Source of the DNA: Janthinobacterium sp. PAMC25594
GTDB taxonomy: Bacteria; Pseudomonadota; Gammaproteobacteria; Burkholderiales; Burkholderiaceae_D
Assembly: GCF_019443505.1 (NCBI RefSeq)
Contig: NZ_CP080377.1
Coordinates: 4,526,001 to 4,590,000, forward strand
Length of the DNA stretch: 64,000 bases
Direction of reading: 5' to 3'
The first letter of the stretch is position 1. The number at the start of each line of letters is the position of its first letter. Under the pieces are notes generated by a model. It saw only the letters and a list, made by a program, of their open reading frames with translations. It was not told the DNA's origin and made no database searches. Made by a program: the position numbers and the translations under genes. Shown here in pieces: positions 54,759 through 63,951 of this stretch.

Positions 54759-55604
54759 ATGAACGCACCCACTTTTCACCTGGTACGTCCTCCGGTCACA
54801 GTGGCGCCATTACTCAGCGTCAAAAATGTCAGCCTGGAATACCGCACGGAGCAGCGCACCGTGCGCGCCACGCACGACGTCAGTTTCGACGTGTTCCGCG
54901 GCGACCGTTTTGTCTTGCTGGGGCCATCGGGCTGCGGCAAGTCGTCCTTGCTGAAAGCCGTGGCCGGTTTCATCGCGCCGCGCGCGGGCAGCATCGCCAT
55001 GCAGGGCCAGCCCATTCATCAACCGGGACCGGACCGGGTGGTCGTGTTCCAGGAATTCGACCAGTTGCCACCGTGGAAGACGGTGCTGGAAAACGTCATG
55101 TTCCCCTTGCTGGCCAGCAAGCGTCTCGACAAGCAGGCGGCGCGCGAGCGCGCCCATCACTGGATCGCCAAGGTGGGCCTGGCCGGCTTCGAGGATGCCC
55201 ATCCACATACCTTGTCGGGCGGCATGAAGCAACGCGTGGCCATCGCCCGTGCCTTGGCCATGCAGCCGGAAGTGCTGCTGATGGATGAGCCGTTCGCCGC
55301 CCTCGATGCCTTGACGCGGCGCAAGATGCAGGAAGAGCTGAGCCGCCTGTGCGACGAGTTGCGTTTTACCCTCGTTTTCGTCACGCATTCGATCGAGGAA
55401 GCTTTGGTGGTGGGCAACCGTATCCTGCTGCTGTCGCCCCATCCGGGCAGGGTGCGCGCCGAACTCAACAGCCATCAGTTCGGTTTGCACAGCGCGGGCA
55501 GCGCGGAATTCCAGGCTGCCAGCAGCCGCATCCACGGCCTGCTGTTCGATGAGGAAGTGGTTCCTGTTCCGCAAGCAACTGGCGCGCAGCGGGAGGCCGT
55601 ATGA
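54759..55604 (+). CDS. NitT/TauT-type ABC transporter, ATP-binding protein
   Basis: A 281-residue ATPase has Walker A LLGPSGCGKSSLLKAVAGF, the Q-loop EFDQLPPW, the signature LSGGMKQRVAIARAL and Walker B VLLMDEPFAALDALTRR. The start follows an AAGGAGG site that overlaps the end of the binding-protein gene. Its end overlaps the permease gene start. It belongs to the TauB/SsuB family. Confidence 0.93.
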   Translation: MNAPTFHLVRPPVTVAPLLSVKNVSLEYRTEQRTVRATHDVSFDVFRGDRFVLLGPSGCGKSSLLKAVAGFIAPRAGSIAMQGQPIHQPGPDRVVVFQEFDQLPPWKTVLENVMFPLLASKRLDKQAARERAHHWIAKVGLAGFEDAHPHTLSGGMKQRVAIARALAMQPEVLLMDEPFAALDALTRRKMQEELSRLCDELRFTLVFVTHSIEEALVVGNRILLLSPHPGRVRAELNSHQFGLHSAGSAEFQAASSRIHGLLFDEEVVPVPQATGAQREAV

Positions 55605-56758
55605 ACGTGTTGCTGGAGCCGCCCATTCGCCAGGAATTCGTGTATGCGGCACCGCCGCCGGCCGGCGTCACCGTCGAGCAGCCACTGTCGCGCTGGCAGC
55701 GTCTGAGCCAGCACGCGCTGTGGCGCAAGGCCTTGATTTTGCTCAGCCTGGCCCTGCTGTGGGAAGGCGCGGCGCGCTGGACAAACAACGATTTACTCTT
55801 GCCCGGTTTTTTACAGACGGCGCAGGCGTTTATCGGCGGTATCGCCAGCGGAGAATTGCTGACGCGCACGGCGGCTTCCCTGATCGTCTTGCTGCAAGGC
55901 TATGCGGTGGGCGTGCTGGCCGCCTTCGTGCTGACCTTGCTGGCCGTGTCCAGCCGCATCGGACGCGACCTGCTGGAAACCCTGACGGCCATGTTGAATC
56001 CCTTGCCCGCCATCGCCCTGTTGCCGCTGGCCTTGCTGTGGTTCGGCCTGGGGCGCGCCAGTTTGATCTTTGTCATCGTCCATTCCGTGATGTGGCCGCT
56101 GGCCCTGAACACCTATGCGGGCTTCCAGGGCGTGCCCGAGACCCTGCGCATGGCGGGCCGCAACTATGGGCTGAACGGCTTGCGCCTGGTATTGCACATC
56201 CTCGTGCCGGGCGCCTTGCCCTCCATCGTCTCCGGCTTGAAAATCGGCTGGGCGTTTGCCTGGCGCACCCTGATCGCGGCCGAGCTGGTCTTCGGCACCA
56301 CCTCGGGACAGGGCGGCCTGGGCTGGTACATTTTCCAGAACCGCAACGAGCTGTACACGGACAAGGTGTTCGCGGGCCTGGCGGCCGTCATCGTCATCGG
56401 TTTAATCGTCGAAAATCTTGGCTTTCGCAGCCTGGAGCGTGTAACACTCAAGCGCTGGGGCATGCAGCGGAAGTCATTTCAGCATGCTGCGCGCCGCCGC
56501 GATGATTTGCCGCGACAGTTGCTCCATGCGCGGCGACTGCACCTTCCACGTGTGCCAGTACAGGGCCACGTCGGCCGGCGTCTTGGGCGTCAGCATTTCC
56601 ACCAGTTCGCCATCCGTATTCGCCTTCAGCAGCAGCTCCGGCACCATGCCGTAGCCGAGGCCATAGCGGATGGCGTTGAAGTGCGAGGTGGCGCCCGGCA
56701 CGTAATGGCAGGGGTAGGCGCCCTCGGGCAGCCCCAGCGCCTCTTGCAGGAACGATGA
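55601..56758 (+). CDS. NitT/TauT-type ABC transporter, permease (extended C-terminus)
   Basis: An inner-membrane permease of the TauC/SsuC type. The core has about six helices and the EAA-like motif MAGRNYGLNGLRLVLHILVP (about residues 185-204). The family-like part ends near residue 288 with RSLERVTLKRWGMQR, but no stop follows. The frame continues about 95 residues to 56,758 through DNA that encodes the convergent ArgP-like gene on the other strand. The extra tail is Arg/His-rich and unlike a membrane protein. It is either a lost stop codon or a real antisense overlap. Confidence 0.85.
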   Translation: MNVLLEPPIRQEFVYAAPPPAGVTVEQPLSRWQRLSQHALWRKALILLSLALLWEGAARWTNNDLLLPGFLQTAQAFIGGIASGELLTRTAASLIVLLQGYAVGVLAAFVLTLLAVSSRIGRDLLETLTAMLNPLPAIALLPLALLWFGLGRASLIFVIVHSVMWPLALNTYAGFQGVPETLRMAGRNYGLNGLRLVLHILVPGALPSIVSGLKIGWAFAWRTLIAAELVFGTTSGQGGLGWYIFQNRNELYTDKVFAGLAAVIVIGLIVENLGFRSLERVTLKRWGMQRKSFQHAARRRDDLPRQLLHARRLHLPRVPVQGHVGRRLGRQHFHQFAIRIRLQQQLRHHAVAEAIADGVEVRGGARHVMAGVGALGQPQRLLQER

Positions 56759-57361
56759 CTGTAAAGTGTCCTTGCGCGTGTAGGCGACGACGGGCGCCGT
56801 GCGCGCCGCCTTGCGCGTCAGGCCGTGCGCAAACCACTGCTGGCGGAACGCGGGCGTGGCCACCAGCCAGTAGCGCATCACGCCCAGCGGCTCGGCCGTG
56901 CAGCCACGCATGGGTTTTGGCTCTGTGCTGATGCAGCCGATCGCCATGCCCGTTTCCAGCAAGGTGTACGTGTGGTCCTGGTCTTCCACGGTCAGGTCCA
57001 GCAGCACGCGCTCGCGTATCAGCACCTCGGACAGGGCGGGGAAAAACCAGGTGCCCATCGAATCGGCGTTCAGCGCCAGCACCAGGGTCAGCGGGGCGTC
57101 CTGCTGCACCGCCAGTTCCGCCTGCAAGTCCGCTTCCAGCAGCTTGGCGCGTTTCAGGTACTGCATCAGGCGCTGGCCCATGCGCGTGGCGCGCGCAGGA
57201 CGGCTGCGCACGATCAGCGCGTTGCCCAGCTGGCTTTCCAGCGCCCGTACCCGTTGCGAAATGGCCGGCGACGTCAGGTGCAGCCGCAGCGCCGCCTGCT
57301 CGAAACTGCCCGTTTCGACGACGGCGCGGAACGCTTCCGTGTGCTTGGGATTGAGATCCAT
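56474..57361 (-). CDS. argP: LysR-family regulator ArgP-like
   Basis: A 295-residue LysR protein has an HTH at residues 1-60 (NPKHTEAFRAVVETGSFEQA, then LTSPAISQRVRALESQLGNA). The effector domain has SMGTWFFPALSEVLIRERVL and GMVPELLLKA, as in E. coli ArgP/IciA, which controls lysine/arginine export. No lysE/argO exporter gene is adjacent; instead PBP1A is divergent. Its 3' end overlaps the permease frame on the opposite strand. The exact target is unknown. Confidence 0.82.
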   Translation of the reverse strand: MDLNPKHTEAFRAVVETGSFEQAALRLHLTSPAISQRVRALESQLGNALIVRSRPARATRMGQRLMQYLKRAKLLEADLQAELAVQQDAPLTLVLALNADSMGTWFFPALSEVLIRERVLLDLTVEDQDHTYTLLETGMAIGCISTEPKPMRGCTAEPLGVMRYWLVATPAFRQQWFAHGLTRKAARTAPVVAYTRKDTLQSSFLQEALGLPEGAYPCHYVPGATSHFNAIRYGLGYGMVPELLLKANTDGELVEMLTPKTPADVALYWHTWKVQSPRMEQLSRQIIAAARSMLK

Positions 57362-57505
57362 GACCACTGCCTAACATAAGAAAAATTTATCAATACTAAA
57401 TAATACTTACTTTTCATAAGGATGGGTGTGTTGCAGTGCACAATGCCTCTTTGATGGAGTGCCGCGCGCCAGCGCGCGGCCTCCTGGCAGCAAGGGAATA
57501 CCACC

Positions 57506-59944
57506 ATGGAAGCACAAGCGAACGACACACCTGCCCGCAAGCCCCAGTCGAAGCTGGCGCGCAATCTGAAATTCGGCCTGGGACTGACCCTGGGCCTGGG
57601 CTTGTCCGCAGCCCTGGCGGGCGGTTGGTGGCTGCGCCAGGCATGGCAGGATTTGCCGGCCGTCGAGCACCTGGCCCAGTACAAACCCGCGCTGCCGCTG
57701 CGTATTTTCTCCAGCGAAGGCGAGCTGCTGGCCGAATACGGCGAAGAGCGCCGCGAATTCCTGCCGCTGAAGGAGATCCCGCTGCGCATGCGCCAGGCCT
57801 TGCTGGCCATCGAGGATGCGCGCTTTTATGAACACGGCGCCGTCGACTTTTATGGCTTGACGCGCGCCACGCTGGCCAACATCGTCACCGGCCACCACGT
57901 ACAGGGCGCCAGCACCATCACCATGCAGGTGGCGCGCGACTTTTTCCTGTCGCGCGAAAAGACCGTGCAGCGCAAGCTGACGGAGATGCTGCTCGCCTAC
58001 AAGCTGGAACAGCATTACGGCAAGGACAAGCTGCTGGAGCTGTACATGAACCAGATTTACCTGGGCGAGCGCTCCTACGGATTTTCCGCCGCCTCGAACA
58101 TTTATTTCGACAAGCCGCTGGCGGAAGTGAGCATCGCCGAAGCGGCCATGCTGGCCGGCTTGCCGAAAGCGCCATCGGCCTACAACCCCGTCGCCAATCC
58201 GCAGCGCGCCACCGTGCGCCAGCACTACATCCTGCAGCGCATGCGCGAACTCGGTTACATCACGCCGGCCGAATACGACGCGGCCGTGGCGGAAAAGCTG
58301 GCCCTGAACAAGGATCGCAACAGCTCCGTGCACGCGGCCGCATATGCGGTCGAGGAAGCGCGTCAATTGATCTTGCAAAGCTATCCCGAAGGCGCCTACA
58401 GCATGGGCCTGGACGTGACGACGACCATCCGCATGGCACCGCAAATCGCAGCCGACAAGTCGCTGCGCGACGGCTTGTTGAACGCGCAGGCGCGGCGCGG
58501 CTACCGTGGCCCGGAAGCGCGCCTGGCCCCCTCCGCAGACAGCGTGGCGCGCCAGCTGGCCGCCTATCCGGACAGCGGTGAACTGCGCGCCGCGCTGGTG
58601 CGCAAGGCAGATACTGCCGGCAAGCGCCAGTTGACGGCGCAGCTGCGCAATGGCGACCAGATCGTGCTGACGGCCTCGGATGCGCGCCTGGGCGGCAAGC
58701 TGCAGTGGGATGGCAAGCGCGCCATCGTCGAGGGCAGCGTGATCCGCGTGGTGCACGACGCGGCGAAAAAGCGTTGGCTGGTGAGCCAGCTGCCCGAGAT
58801 GGAAGGCGCGCTCATTTCCGTCGAGGCGCGCAGCGGCGAAATCGTCGCCATGGCGGGCGGCTTCGATTTCTACCGCAACCACTACAACCACGCCATGCAG
58901 GCCTACCGCCAGCCTGGCTCCAGTTTCAAGCCCTTCGTGTACTCGGCGGCGCTGGAAAAGGGATATTTCCCCGGTACTGCCGTGGACGATACGCAGCGTT
59001 TGCTGCTGCCGCAGGAAACGGGCGCGCGGCAGTGGCGTCCGCGCAATTACGGCAACAACTATGAAGGTTTCATCAGCGTGAGACGCGGCCTCGTGCGCTC
59101 GAAAAACCTGGTCGCCGTCAGCCTGATGCAGGCGGCTGGTCCCGCCTACGTGCAGCACTACGCCACGCGCTTCGGCTTCGAGGGCGCGCGCAATCCCGTC
59201 TCCCTGCCGCTGGCGCTGGGCGCGGGCGCCGTCACGCCGCTGCAGCTGGCGCAATCGTATGCGGTGTTCGCCAACGGCGGCATGCAGATGCCGCCCAAAT
59301 TGATCAAGGAAGTGCGCAGCCGCAGCGGAGAAGTGCTGTTCAGCGATGCGGCGCCACGCGCCAAGGGCGAGCCGGCACGGGGCACGCAGGTCATCTCCAC
59401 GCGCAATGCCTACGTCATGGACAGCATGCTGCGCGACGTCGTCAAGAGCGGCACGGGACGCGGCGCGCTGGCGCTGGGGCGCGGCGATGCGGCCGGCAAG
59501 ACGGGCACGTCGAACAATGCGTACGACGCCTGGTTTGCCGGCTACTCCTCGGGCCTGGTGTCCGTCGTCTGGCTCGGCTACGACCAACCCAAGAGCCTGG
59601 GCAATGCCACGGGGGGGACGTTGGCGCTGCCCGTCTGGCGCGATTACATGCAGGTGGCCGTGCAGGGCCGGCGCGAACAGGTGCTGGCCGAACCACCAGG
59701 CCTGGCCCTGCTCGACGGCGATTACGTGTATGCCGAATACCTGGCCGGTGACTGTCTGAAGGATAACTTTGCCTTTATCCACAGCAGCGTCAGCTGCGGC
59801 AGCGGCGGTGCCGATACGCGCATGGCACGCGGTGACGCTGGCGCTGGCGGCGATGGCGGCTCCAGCACGGGCACGAATGAAGCGCGCACCCTGAGCGAAG
59901 CGCGCGAACGCGAACAAATTCTCAAATCATTTTCGGAAGAGTAA
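57506..59944 (+). CDS. Penicillin-binding protein 1A-like bifunctional transglycosylase/transpeptidase
   Basis: An 812-residue class A PBP polymerises and cross-links peptidoglycan. One N-terminal membrane helix (about residues 25-45) is followed by a GT51 glycosyltransferase domain with AIEDARFYEHGAVDFYGLTR and QGASTITMQVARDFFL. The transpeptidase domain has the SxxK motif in PGSSFKPFVYSAALEKGYF, SKN in VRSKNLVAVSLMQ and KTGTSNNAYDAWF. The Gly/Ser-rich C-terminal tail is short. It is divergent from argP. yicG follows by four bases. Confidence 0.92.
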   Translation: MEAQANDTPARKPQSKLARNLKFGLGLTLGLGLSAALAGGWWLRQAWQDLPAVEHLAQYKPALPLRIFSSEGELLAEYGEERREFLPLKEIPLRMRQALLAIEDARFYEHGAVDFYGLTRATLANIVTGHHVQGASTITMQVARDFFLSREKTVQRKLTEMLLAYKLEQHYGKDKLLELYMNQIYLGERSYGFSAASNIYFDKPLAEVSIAEAAMLAGLPKAPSAYNPVANPQRATVRQHYILQRMRELGYITPAEYDAAVAEKLALNKDRNSSVHAAAYAVEEARQLILQSYPEGAYSMGLDVTTTIRMAPQIAADKSLRDGLLNAQARRGYRGPEARLAPSADSVARQLAAYPDSGELRAALVRKADTAGKRQLTAQLRNGDQIVLTASDARLGGKLQWDGKRAIVEGSVIRVVHDAAKKRWLVSQLPEMEGALISVEARSGEIVAMAGGFDFYRNHYNHAMQAYRQPGSSFKPFVYSAALEKGYFPGTAVDDTQRLLLPQETGARQWRPRNYGNNYEGFISVRRGLVRSKNLVAVSLMQAAGPAYVQHYATRFGFEGARNPVSLPLALGAGAVTPLQLAQSYAVFANGGMQMPPKLIKEVRSRSGEVLFSDAAPRAKGEPARGTQVISTRNAYVMDSMLRDVVKSGTGRGALALGRGDAAGKTGTSNNAYDAWFAGYSSGLVSVVWLGYDQPKSLGNATGGTLALPVWRDYMQVAVQGRREQVLAEPPGLALLDGDYVYAEYLAGDCLKDNFAFIHSSVSCGSGGADTRMARGDAGAGGDGGSSTGTNEARTLSEAREREQILKSFSEE

Positions 59945-59948
59945 GAGC

Positions 59949-60572
59949 ATGCTGCTATATACGATTTACCTGGTGGCGATTGTCGCCGAAGCGATGTCCG
60001 GCGCCATCATGGGCATGCGGCGCGGCATGGATTTGTTCGGCATCTGCATGATCGGCACCGTCACGGCGCTCGGTGGCGGCACCGTGCGCGACGTGCTGCT
60101 GGGGCACTATCCGCTGGGCTGGATCGCGCATCCCGAATACCTGCTGTTTACCATCGGCGCGGCCATCGTCACGGCCTTTGTGGCGCGCTACCTGCACCAT
60201 CTGCGCGCCATTTTCCTGCTGGTCGATGGACTGGGCCTGGTGGCGTTTTGCGTGATCGGCTGCGACATCGCCATGTCGGCCAAGATGCACCCGGCCATCG
60301 TGGTGCTGGCGGGGATGATCACGGGCGTCTTCGGCGGCCTGCTGCGCGATATCCTGTGCAACCAGATTCCCCTCGTGCTGCAACGCGAAGTGTATGCCAC
60401 CGTGGCCCTGTTCACGGGCGCCCTGTATGTCGGCCTGTTGCACTTCAAGGTCGACAGCTCCGTGGCGCAGCTGTCGTCCATCGGCGCGGGCTTTTTGTTC
60501 CGCTTTCTGGCCTTGCACTTCGAGTGGCGCCTGCCGAATTTCAACGGCGACCGCATACGCGGGTTTGAGTAG
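59949..60572 (+). CDS. TRIC-family cation channel (YicG-like)
   Basis: A 207-residue inner-membrane protein of the trimeric intracellular cation (TRIC/UPF0126) family has seven helices. It has the duplicated glycine-rich motifs TALGGGTVRDVLLGHYPLGW and TGVFGGLLRDILCNQIPLVL that line the pore. It likely conducts monovalent cations. It starts four bases after the PBP1A gene and is probably co-transcribed with it. Confidence 0.9.
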   Translation: MLLYTIYLVAIVAEAMSGAIMGMRRGMDLFGICMIGTVTALGGGTVRDVLLGHYPLGWIAHPEYLLFTIGAAIVTAFVARYLHHLRAIFLLVDGLGLVAFCVIGCDIAMSAKMHPAIVVLAGMITGVFGGLLRDILCNQIPLVLQREVYATVALFTGALYVGLLHFKVDSSVAQLSSIGAGFLFRFLALHFEWRLPNFNGDRIRGFE

Positions 60573-60668
60573 GGCAGCCGCCGCGTAAATATTTTCACGC
60601 GCCTTTAACCCCTTTTTCTGCGCCGCTGCGTTTCATGTAGGACACCCCAGCCAAGCGGAGAAGAAGCG

Positions 60669-62537
60669 ATGTCCAGCGTCCTCAAGATCACATTGATACT
60701 GTCCCTGCTGCTGTCGGCAGGCAGCCATGCCGCCGACACGGCGCCAGGAAAAACCTTGCCTGCCTTCGCCAGCGAGCAAGCCTTGAGCAGCTACCTGCAG
60801 CAACTGCAGGCACGCCAGGCGGCGCTGCAACGGGAGCAGCAGAAACTGCAGCGCGCCACGGCGCAGTCCATGTCGGCGCCGATGGTGGCGAAAGCCGCGC
60901 CGGCAGCATCGGCAGAGGCGGCCGAATCCGTCACCAATGTGCAGACGGCGGGCGTGGACGAAGGAGGCATCGTCAAGCTGCACGGCAAGCACCTGGTGAT
61001 GCTCCGGCGCGGCAAGCTGTTCACGGTGCAGGTGGGAGGCAATGCCTTGCAGCCGGTGTCCTCGCTCGACGCGTACGCGCCGGGCAGCGCCCCCTCGGGC
61101 AGCTGGTATGACGAGATGCTGATCGATGGCGATACGCTGGTGGTGATCGGCTACAGCTACAGCCGGGGCGGCACGGAAATCGGCCTGTTCGACATCGATG
61201 CGGATGGCAAGCTGGCCTACCGCTCGACTTACCATTTGCGCTCCAACGATTATTATTCCTCGCGCAATTACGCCAGCCGCCTGATCGGCGGCAAACTGGT
61301 GTTCTATTCGCCCTTGTCGCTGAACCTGCGCCGGGGCGACCCGTTTGGCGGCTTCCCGGCGCTGCGCCGCTGGCGTCCCGACGCCGTGCCGTCCGACTTC
61401 AAGCGCATCGCCCCTGCCACGCGCATCTACCGCACCGATGAAGAGCCCGAACCGGGCTTTGGTCTGACTCTGCATACGGTCACCGTGTGCGACCTGGCGC
61501 AGCGCGACATGCGCTGCGAAGCGACTGCCGTGATGGGGCCGCAGGGCCGCGTGTTTTATGTGTCGGGCGAATCCGTTTTCGTGTGGAGCACGCGCCGCGG
61601 CAGCGACTCGGGCGTGTTCCGCATTCCCCTCGATGGCACGGCGCCCAGCGCCCTGAAGGTGGCGGGCGCGCCCGTCGACCAGTTCTCGTTCCTCGAAAGC
61701 GGCGACGGCTACCTGAACGTCCTGCTGCGCGCCGAGGGCCAGGGCGACGCCATGTGGGATGGTACAAGGGGGCGTGGCGACATGGCCCTGCTGCGCGTGC
61801 CATTGACGTCATTTTCCGATGGCCGCGACAGTGCGCCGGCCAGCAGCTACAGGGCGTTGCCCGGTGGTGGCGGCTACGGGCTGCAGAACCGCTACGTGGG
61901 GCCGTATCTGTTGTACGGCAATCCGGGCAATGCGGGGCGCCGCAAGGCGGACCAGGCCTGGCCGCGCCAGCCCCTGTATGCCGTGCGCTGGGCCGATGCG
62001 GGCAGCGTGCAAGCCTTGTCGCTGCCGCACGGCGTGGAGCGCATCGAAGCGCTGGGCAATGACGCCGTGGTGATCGGCGCGCAGGGCAAGGATCTGCACT
62101 TCAGCAGCATCCGCCTGGGGGCGCAGGCGGCGATTGCCACGCGCTACATCCGCGCCGACGCGGCGCAGGGCGAGTCGCGCAGTCACGGCTTTTTCTACAA
62201 GCCGCACACGGCCAGCGAGGGCGTGATCGGGCTGCCCATCCTGGGTGCGGACGAGCGGCCAGGATTCAGCCGGCCGGCCGCCTCCGTCCTGTACCTGCGC
62301 AACAGCGGTTTGACATTGACGGAACTGGGTGCGCTGGCCGCGCGTCCAGATCCAGCACCGGACGATGGCTGCCGCGCATCCTGCGTGGACTGGTATGGCA
62401 ATGCGCGGCCCCTGTTCCTGCTGGGCCGCGTCTTCGCCCTGCTTGGCTATGAACTGGTGGAAGGGGCGCTCAAGGAGGGACAGATCCGCGAAGTACGCCG
62501 CGTCAGTTATGCGCCCGTTGCGCCCACTGTACGCTGA
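60669..62537 (+). CDS. Secreted beta-propeller domain protein
   Basis: A 622-residue protein has a signal peptide (MSSVLKITLILSLLLSAGSH, then AADTAP) and a coiled-coil region (about 35-70, LSSYLQQLQARQAALQREQQ). The beta-propeller domain (Pfam Beta_propel type) begins TNVQTAGVDEGGIVKLHGKH and continues in repeated strands such as DGDTLVVIGYSYSRGGTEIG. It is predicted to be periplasmic or extracellular. The function is unknown. It precedes an ECF sigma/anti-sigma pair by 49 bases and may be part of that regulon. Confidence 0.8.
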   Translation: MSSVLKITLILSLLLSAGSHAADTAPGKTLPAFASEQALSSYLQQLQARQAALQREQQKLQRATAQSMSAPMVAKAAPAASAEAAESVTNVQTAGVDEGGIVKLHGKHLVMLRRGKLFTVQVGGNALQPVSSLDAYAPGSAPSGSWYDEMLIDGDTLVVIGYSYSRGGTEIGLFDIDADGKLAYRSTYHLRSNDYYSSRNYASRLIGGKLVFYSPLSLNLRRGDPFGGFPALRRWRPDAVPSDFKRIAPATRIYRTDEEPEPGFGLTLHTVTVCDLAQRDMRCEATAVMGPQGRVFYVSGESVFVWSTRRGSDSGVFRIPLDGTAPSALKVAGAPVDQFSFLESGDGYLNVLLRAEGQGDAMWDGTRGRGDMALLRVPLTSFSDGRDSAPASSYRALPGGGGYGLQNRYVGPYLLYGNPGNAGRRKADQAWPRQPLYAVRWADAGSVQALSLPHGVERIEALGNDAVVIGAQGKDLHFSSIRLGAQAAIATRYIRADAAQGESRSHGFFYKPHTASEGVIGLPILGADERPGFSRPAASVLYLRNSGLTLTELGALAARPDPAPDDGCRASCVDWYGNARPLFLLGRVFALLGYELVEGALKEGQIREVRRVSYAPVAPTVR

Positions 62538-62586
62538 CGGCGTAGGGAAATTGCCGCTGTCGCGCAGTTCGGCTACACTGCTCCGC

Positions 62587-63144
62587 ATGCCCGACACCCT
62601 GATTACCGCGACGGATGAAGACCTGATGCTTCGCTACAGCGCCGGCGACCTGCCGTCGTTTCGCGAATTGTACCGGCGCCATAGCCAGGGCCTGTACCGC
62701 TTCGTGGCATGGCGTTCGCCCCGGCGCGCGTGGGTCGACGAGATTGTGCAGGATGCGTGGGCCAGCCTGCATGCGGCGCGCACGGGCTACCAGCCGCAGG
62801 CGGCATTTCGCACCTATCTGTACCAGATCGCGCGCAACCGCCTGATCGATCTCCTGCGCCAGCGGGAAGGGCAGCAACACGAGGACGCGGGCGAACTGGT
62901 GGACGAGGGCGCCTCGCCGCCGCAGTCGCTGGAGCAGAAACAGCAGCATGCGCTGCTGCATGCGGCCATCGCCGCGCTGCCCGTGGAACAAAAGGAGGCG
63001 CTGGTGCTGCAGCAGTTCAGCGGCATGAGCATCCAGGATATCGCCGTGGTGACGGGGGCGGAAGCGGAAACCGTCAAGAGCCGGCTGCGCTACGCCATGC
63101 AGAAGTTGCGCGCGGGCTTGGACAGCACGGGAGGACAGGCATGA
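62587..63144 (+). CDS. ECF-type RNA polymerase sigma factor
   Basis: A 185-residue sigma-70 family protein has region 2 (about residues 15-85, LMLRYSAGDLPSFRELYRRH, then VDEIVQDAWASLHAA and FRTYLYQIARNRLIDLLRQR) and region 4 (about 120-175, IAALPVEQKEALVLQQFSGM, then IQDIAVVTGAEAETVKSRLR). Region 3 is absent, as in ECF sigmas. Its stop overlaps the next gene's start by an ATGA, which suits a sigma/anti-sigma pair. Confidence 0.93.
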   Translation: MPDTLITATDEDLMLRYSAGDLPSFRELYRRHSQGLYRFVAWRSPRRAWVDEIVQDAWASLHAARTGYQPQAAFRTYLYQIARNRLIDLLRQREGQQHEDAGELVDEGASPPQSLEQKQQHALLHAAIAALPVEQKEALVLQQFSGMSIQDIAVVTGAEAETVKSRLRYAMQKLRAGLDSTGGQA

Positions 63145-63947
63145 ATACGCACGATCAAGATCACGACGAACCGAATGACGAGGAATTGACGGCACTGCTG
63201 GCCAGCCTGCCGCAGCCCGCGCCTTCGAGCGCGCTCGATGCGGCCATCCTGGCGGACGCGGAAAAAGCCTTGCACCAGCCGGCGGCGGCCAACGACAGCG
63301 CCGATGGCGTGCTGCGCACCTTGCCCGTCAAGAAGGCGCCCGACTACCTGCAGCGCTGGCGCATTCCGCTGGGACTGGCGGCGGCCGTGCTGCTGACGGT
63401 AAACCTGATCGGCGTCGACTGGTTCGGCTCGAAGCCGGCGCAATTTCCCGTGGTGGGGGAACCAGTCACGCAGGAGGTGATGCAGGAAGCCGCACCGGTC
63501 ATTGCACTGGCCGCTGCACCTGCGACTGAGTTTGCGCCACTATCGCCAGCACCGCGCGCCATGGCCAAGGCGGCACCGAGGCCGCCGGCGCAAGCCGAGC
63601 CGGCGCCAGCACCCGTGTCCGTACCCGCGCCTGCGCCACCGGCCCCGCCACCTCCTCCGGCGATGCGGGAGGCGATGGAGCAGCAAGCGGCCATGCAGGC
63701 CGAATCGAGCCTGCTGCGCCAGGCGCCGGTGCAGCGCGCGCTGGCCATGCCCGCTCCCATCGCGGCAAAGTCGGCGCCGTTGCCGCCGCCGGCAAAGCTC
63801 GACGCTTCCGTGTGGCTGGTGAAGATCGACGCCCTGCTCAAGGCCGGTGAGGGCACGCTGGCGCACGAGGAGTGGACGGCGTTCCGGCAGGCGTATCCCG
63901 ACTATCCGGTGGCCGAGGAGCTGCTGCAGCGGCTGGAAAAAAAGTAG
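63141..63947 (+). CDS. Probable anti-sigma factor
   Basis: A 268-residue protein has a cytosolic N-terminus (1-70, acidic), one transmembrane helix (about 74-92, IPLGLAAAVLLTVNLIGVDW) and a periplasmic Ala/Pro-rich segment (AEPAPAPVSVPAPAPPAPPP). The C-terminal 40 residues contain LVKIDALLKAGEGTLAHEEW. Its ATG overlaps the sigma gene's stop. The topology and coupling indicate an anti-sigma factor that holds the ECF sigma at the membrane. Confidence 0.8.
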   Translation: MNTHDQDHDEPNDEELTALLASLPQPAPSSALDAAILADAEKALHQPAAANDSADGVLRTLPVKKAPDYLQRWRIPLGLAAAVLLTVNLIGVDWFGSKPAQFPVVGEPVTQEVMQEAAPVIALAAAPATEFAPLSPAPRAMAKAAPRPPAQAEPAPAPVSVPAPAPPAPPPPPAMREAMEQQAAMQAESSLLRQAPVQRALAMPAPIAAKSAPLPPPAKLDASVWLVKIDALLKAGEGTLAHEEWTAFRQAYPDYPVAEELLQRLEKK

Positions 63948-63951
63948 CGCG

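Noticed and set aside
57407..59917. Open frame of about 836 codons antisense to the PBP1A gene
   Set aside because: It is a codon-bias shadow of a clear class A PBP and has no recognisable domain.
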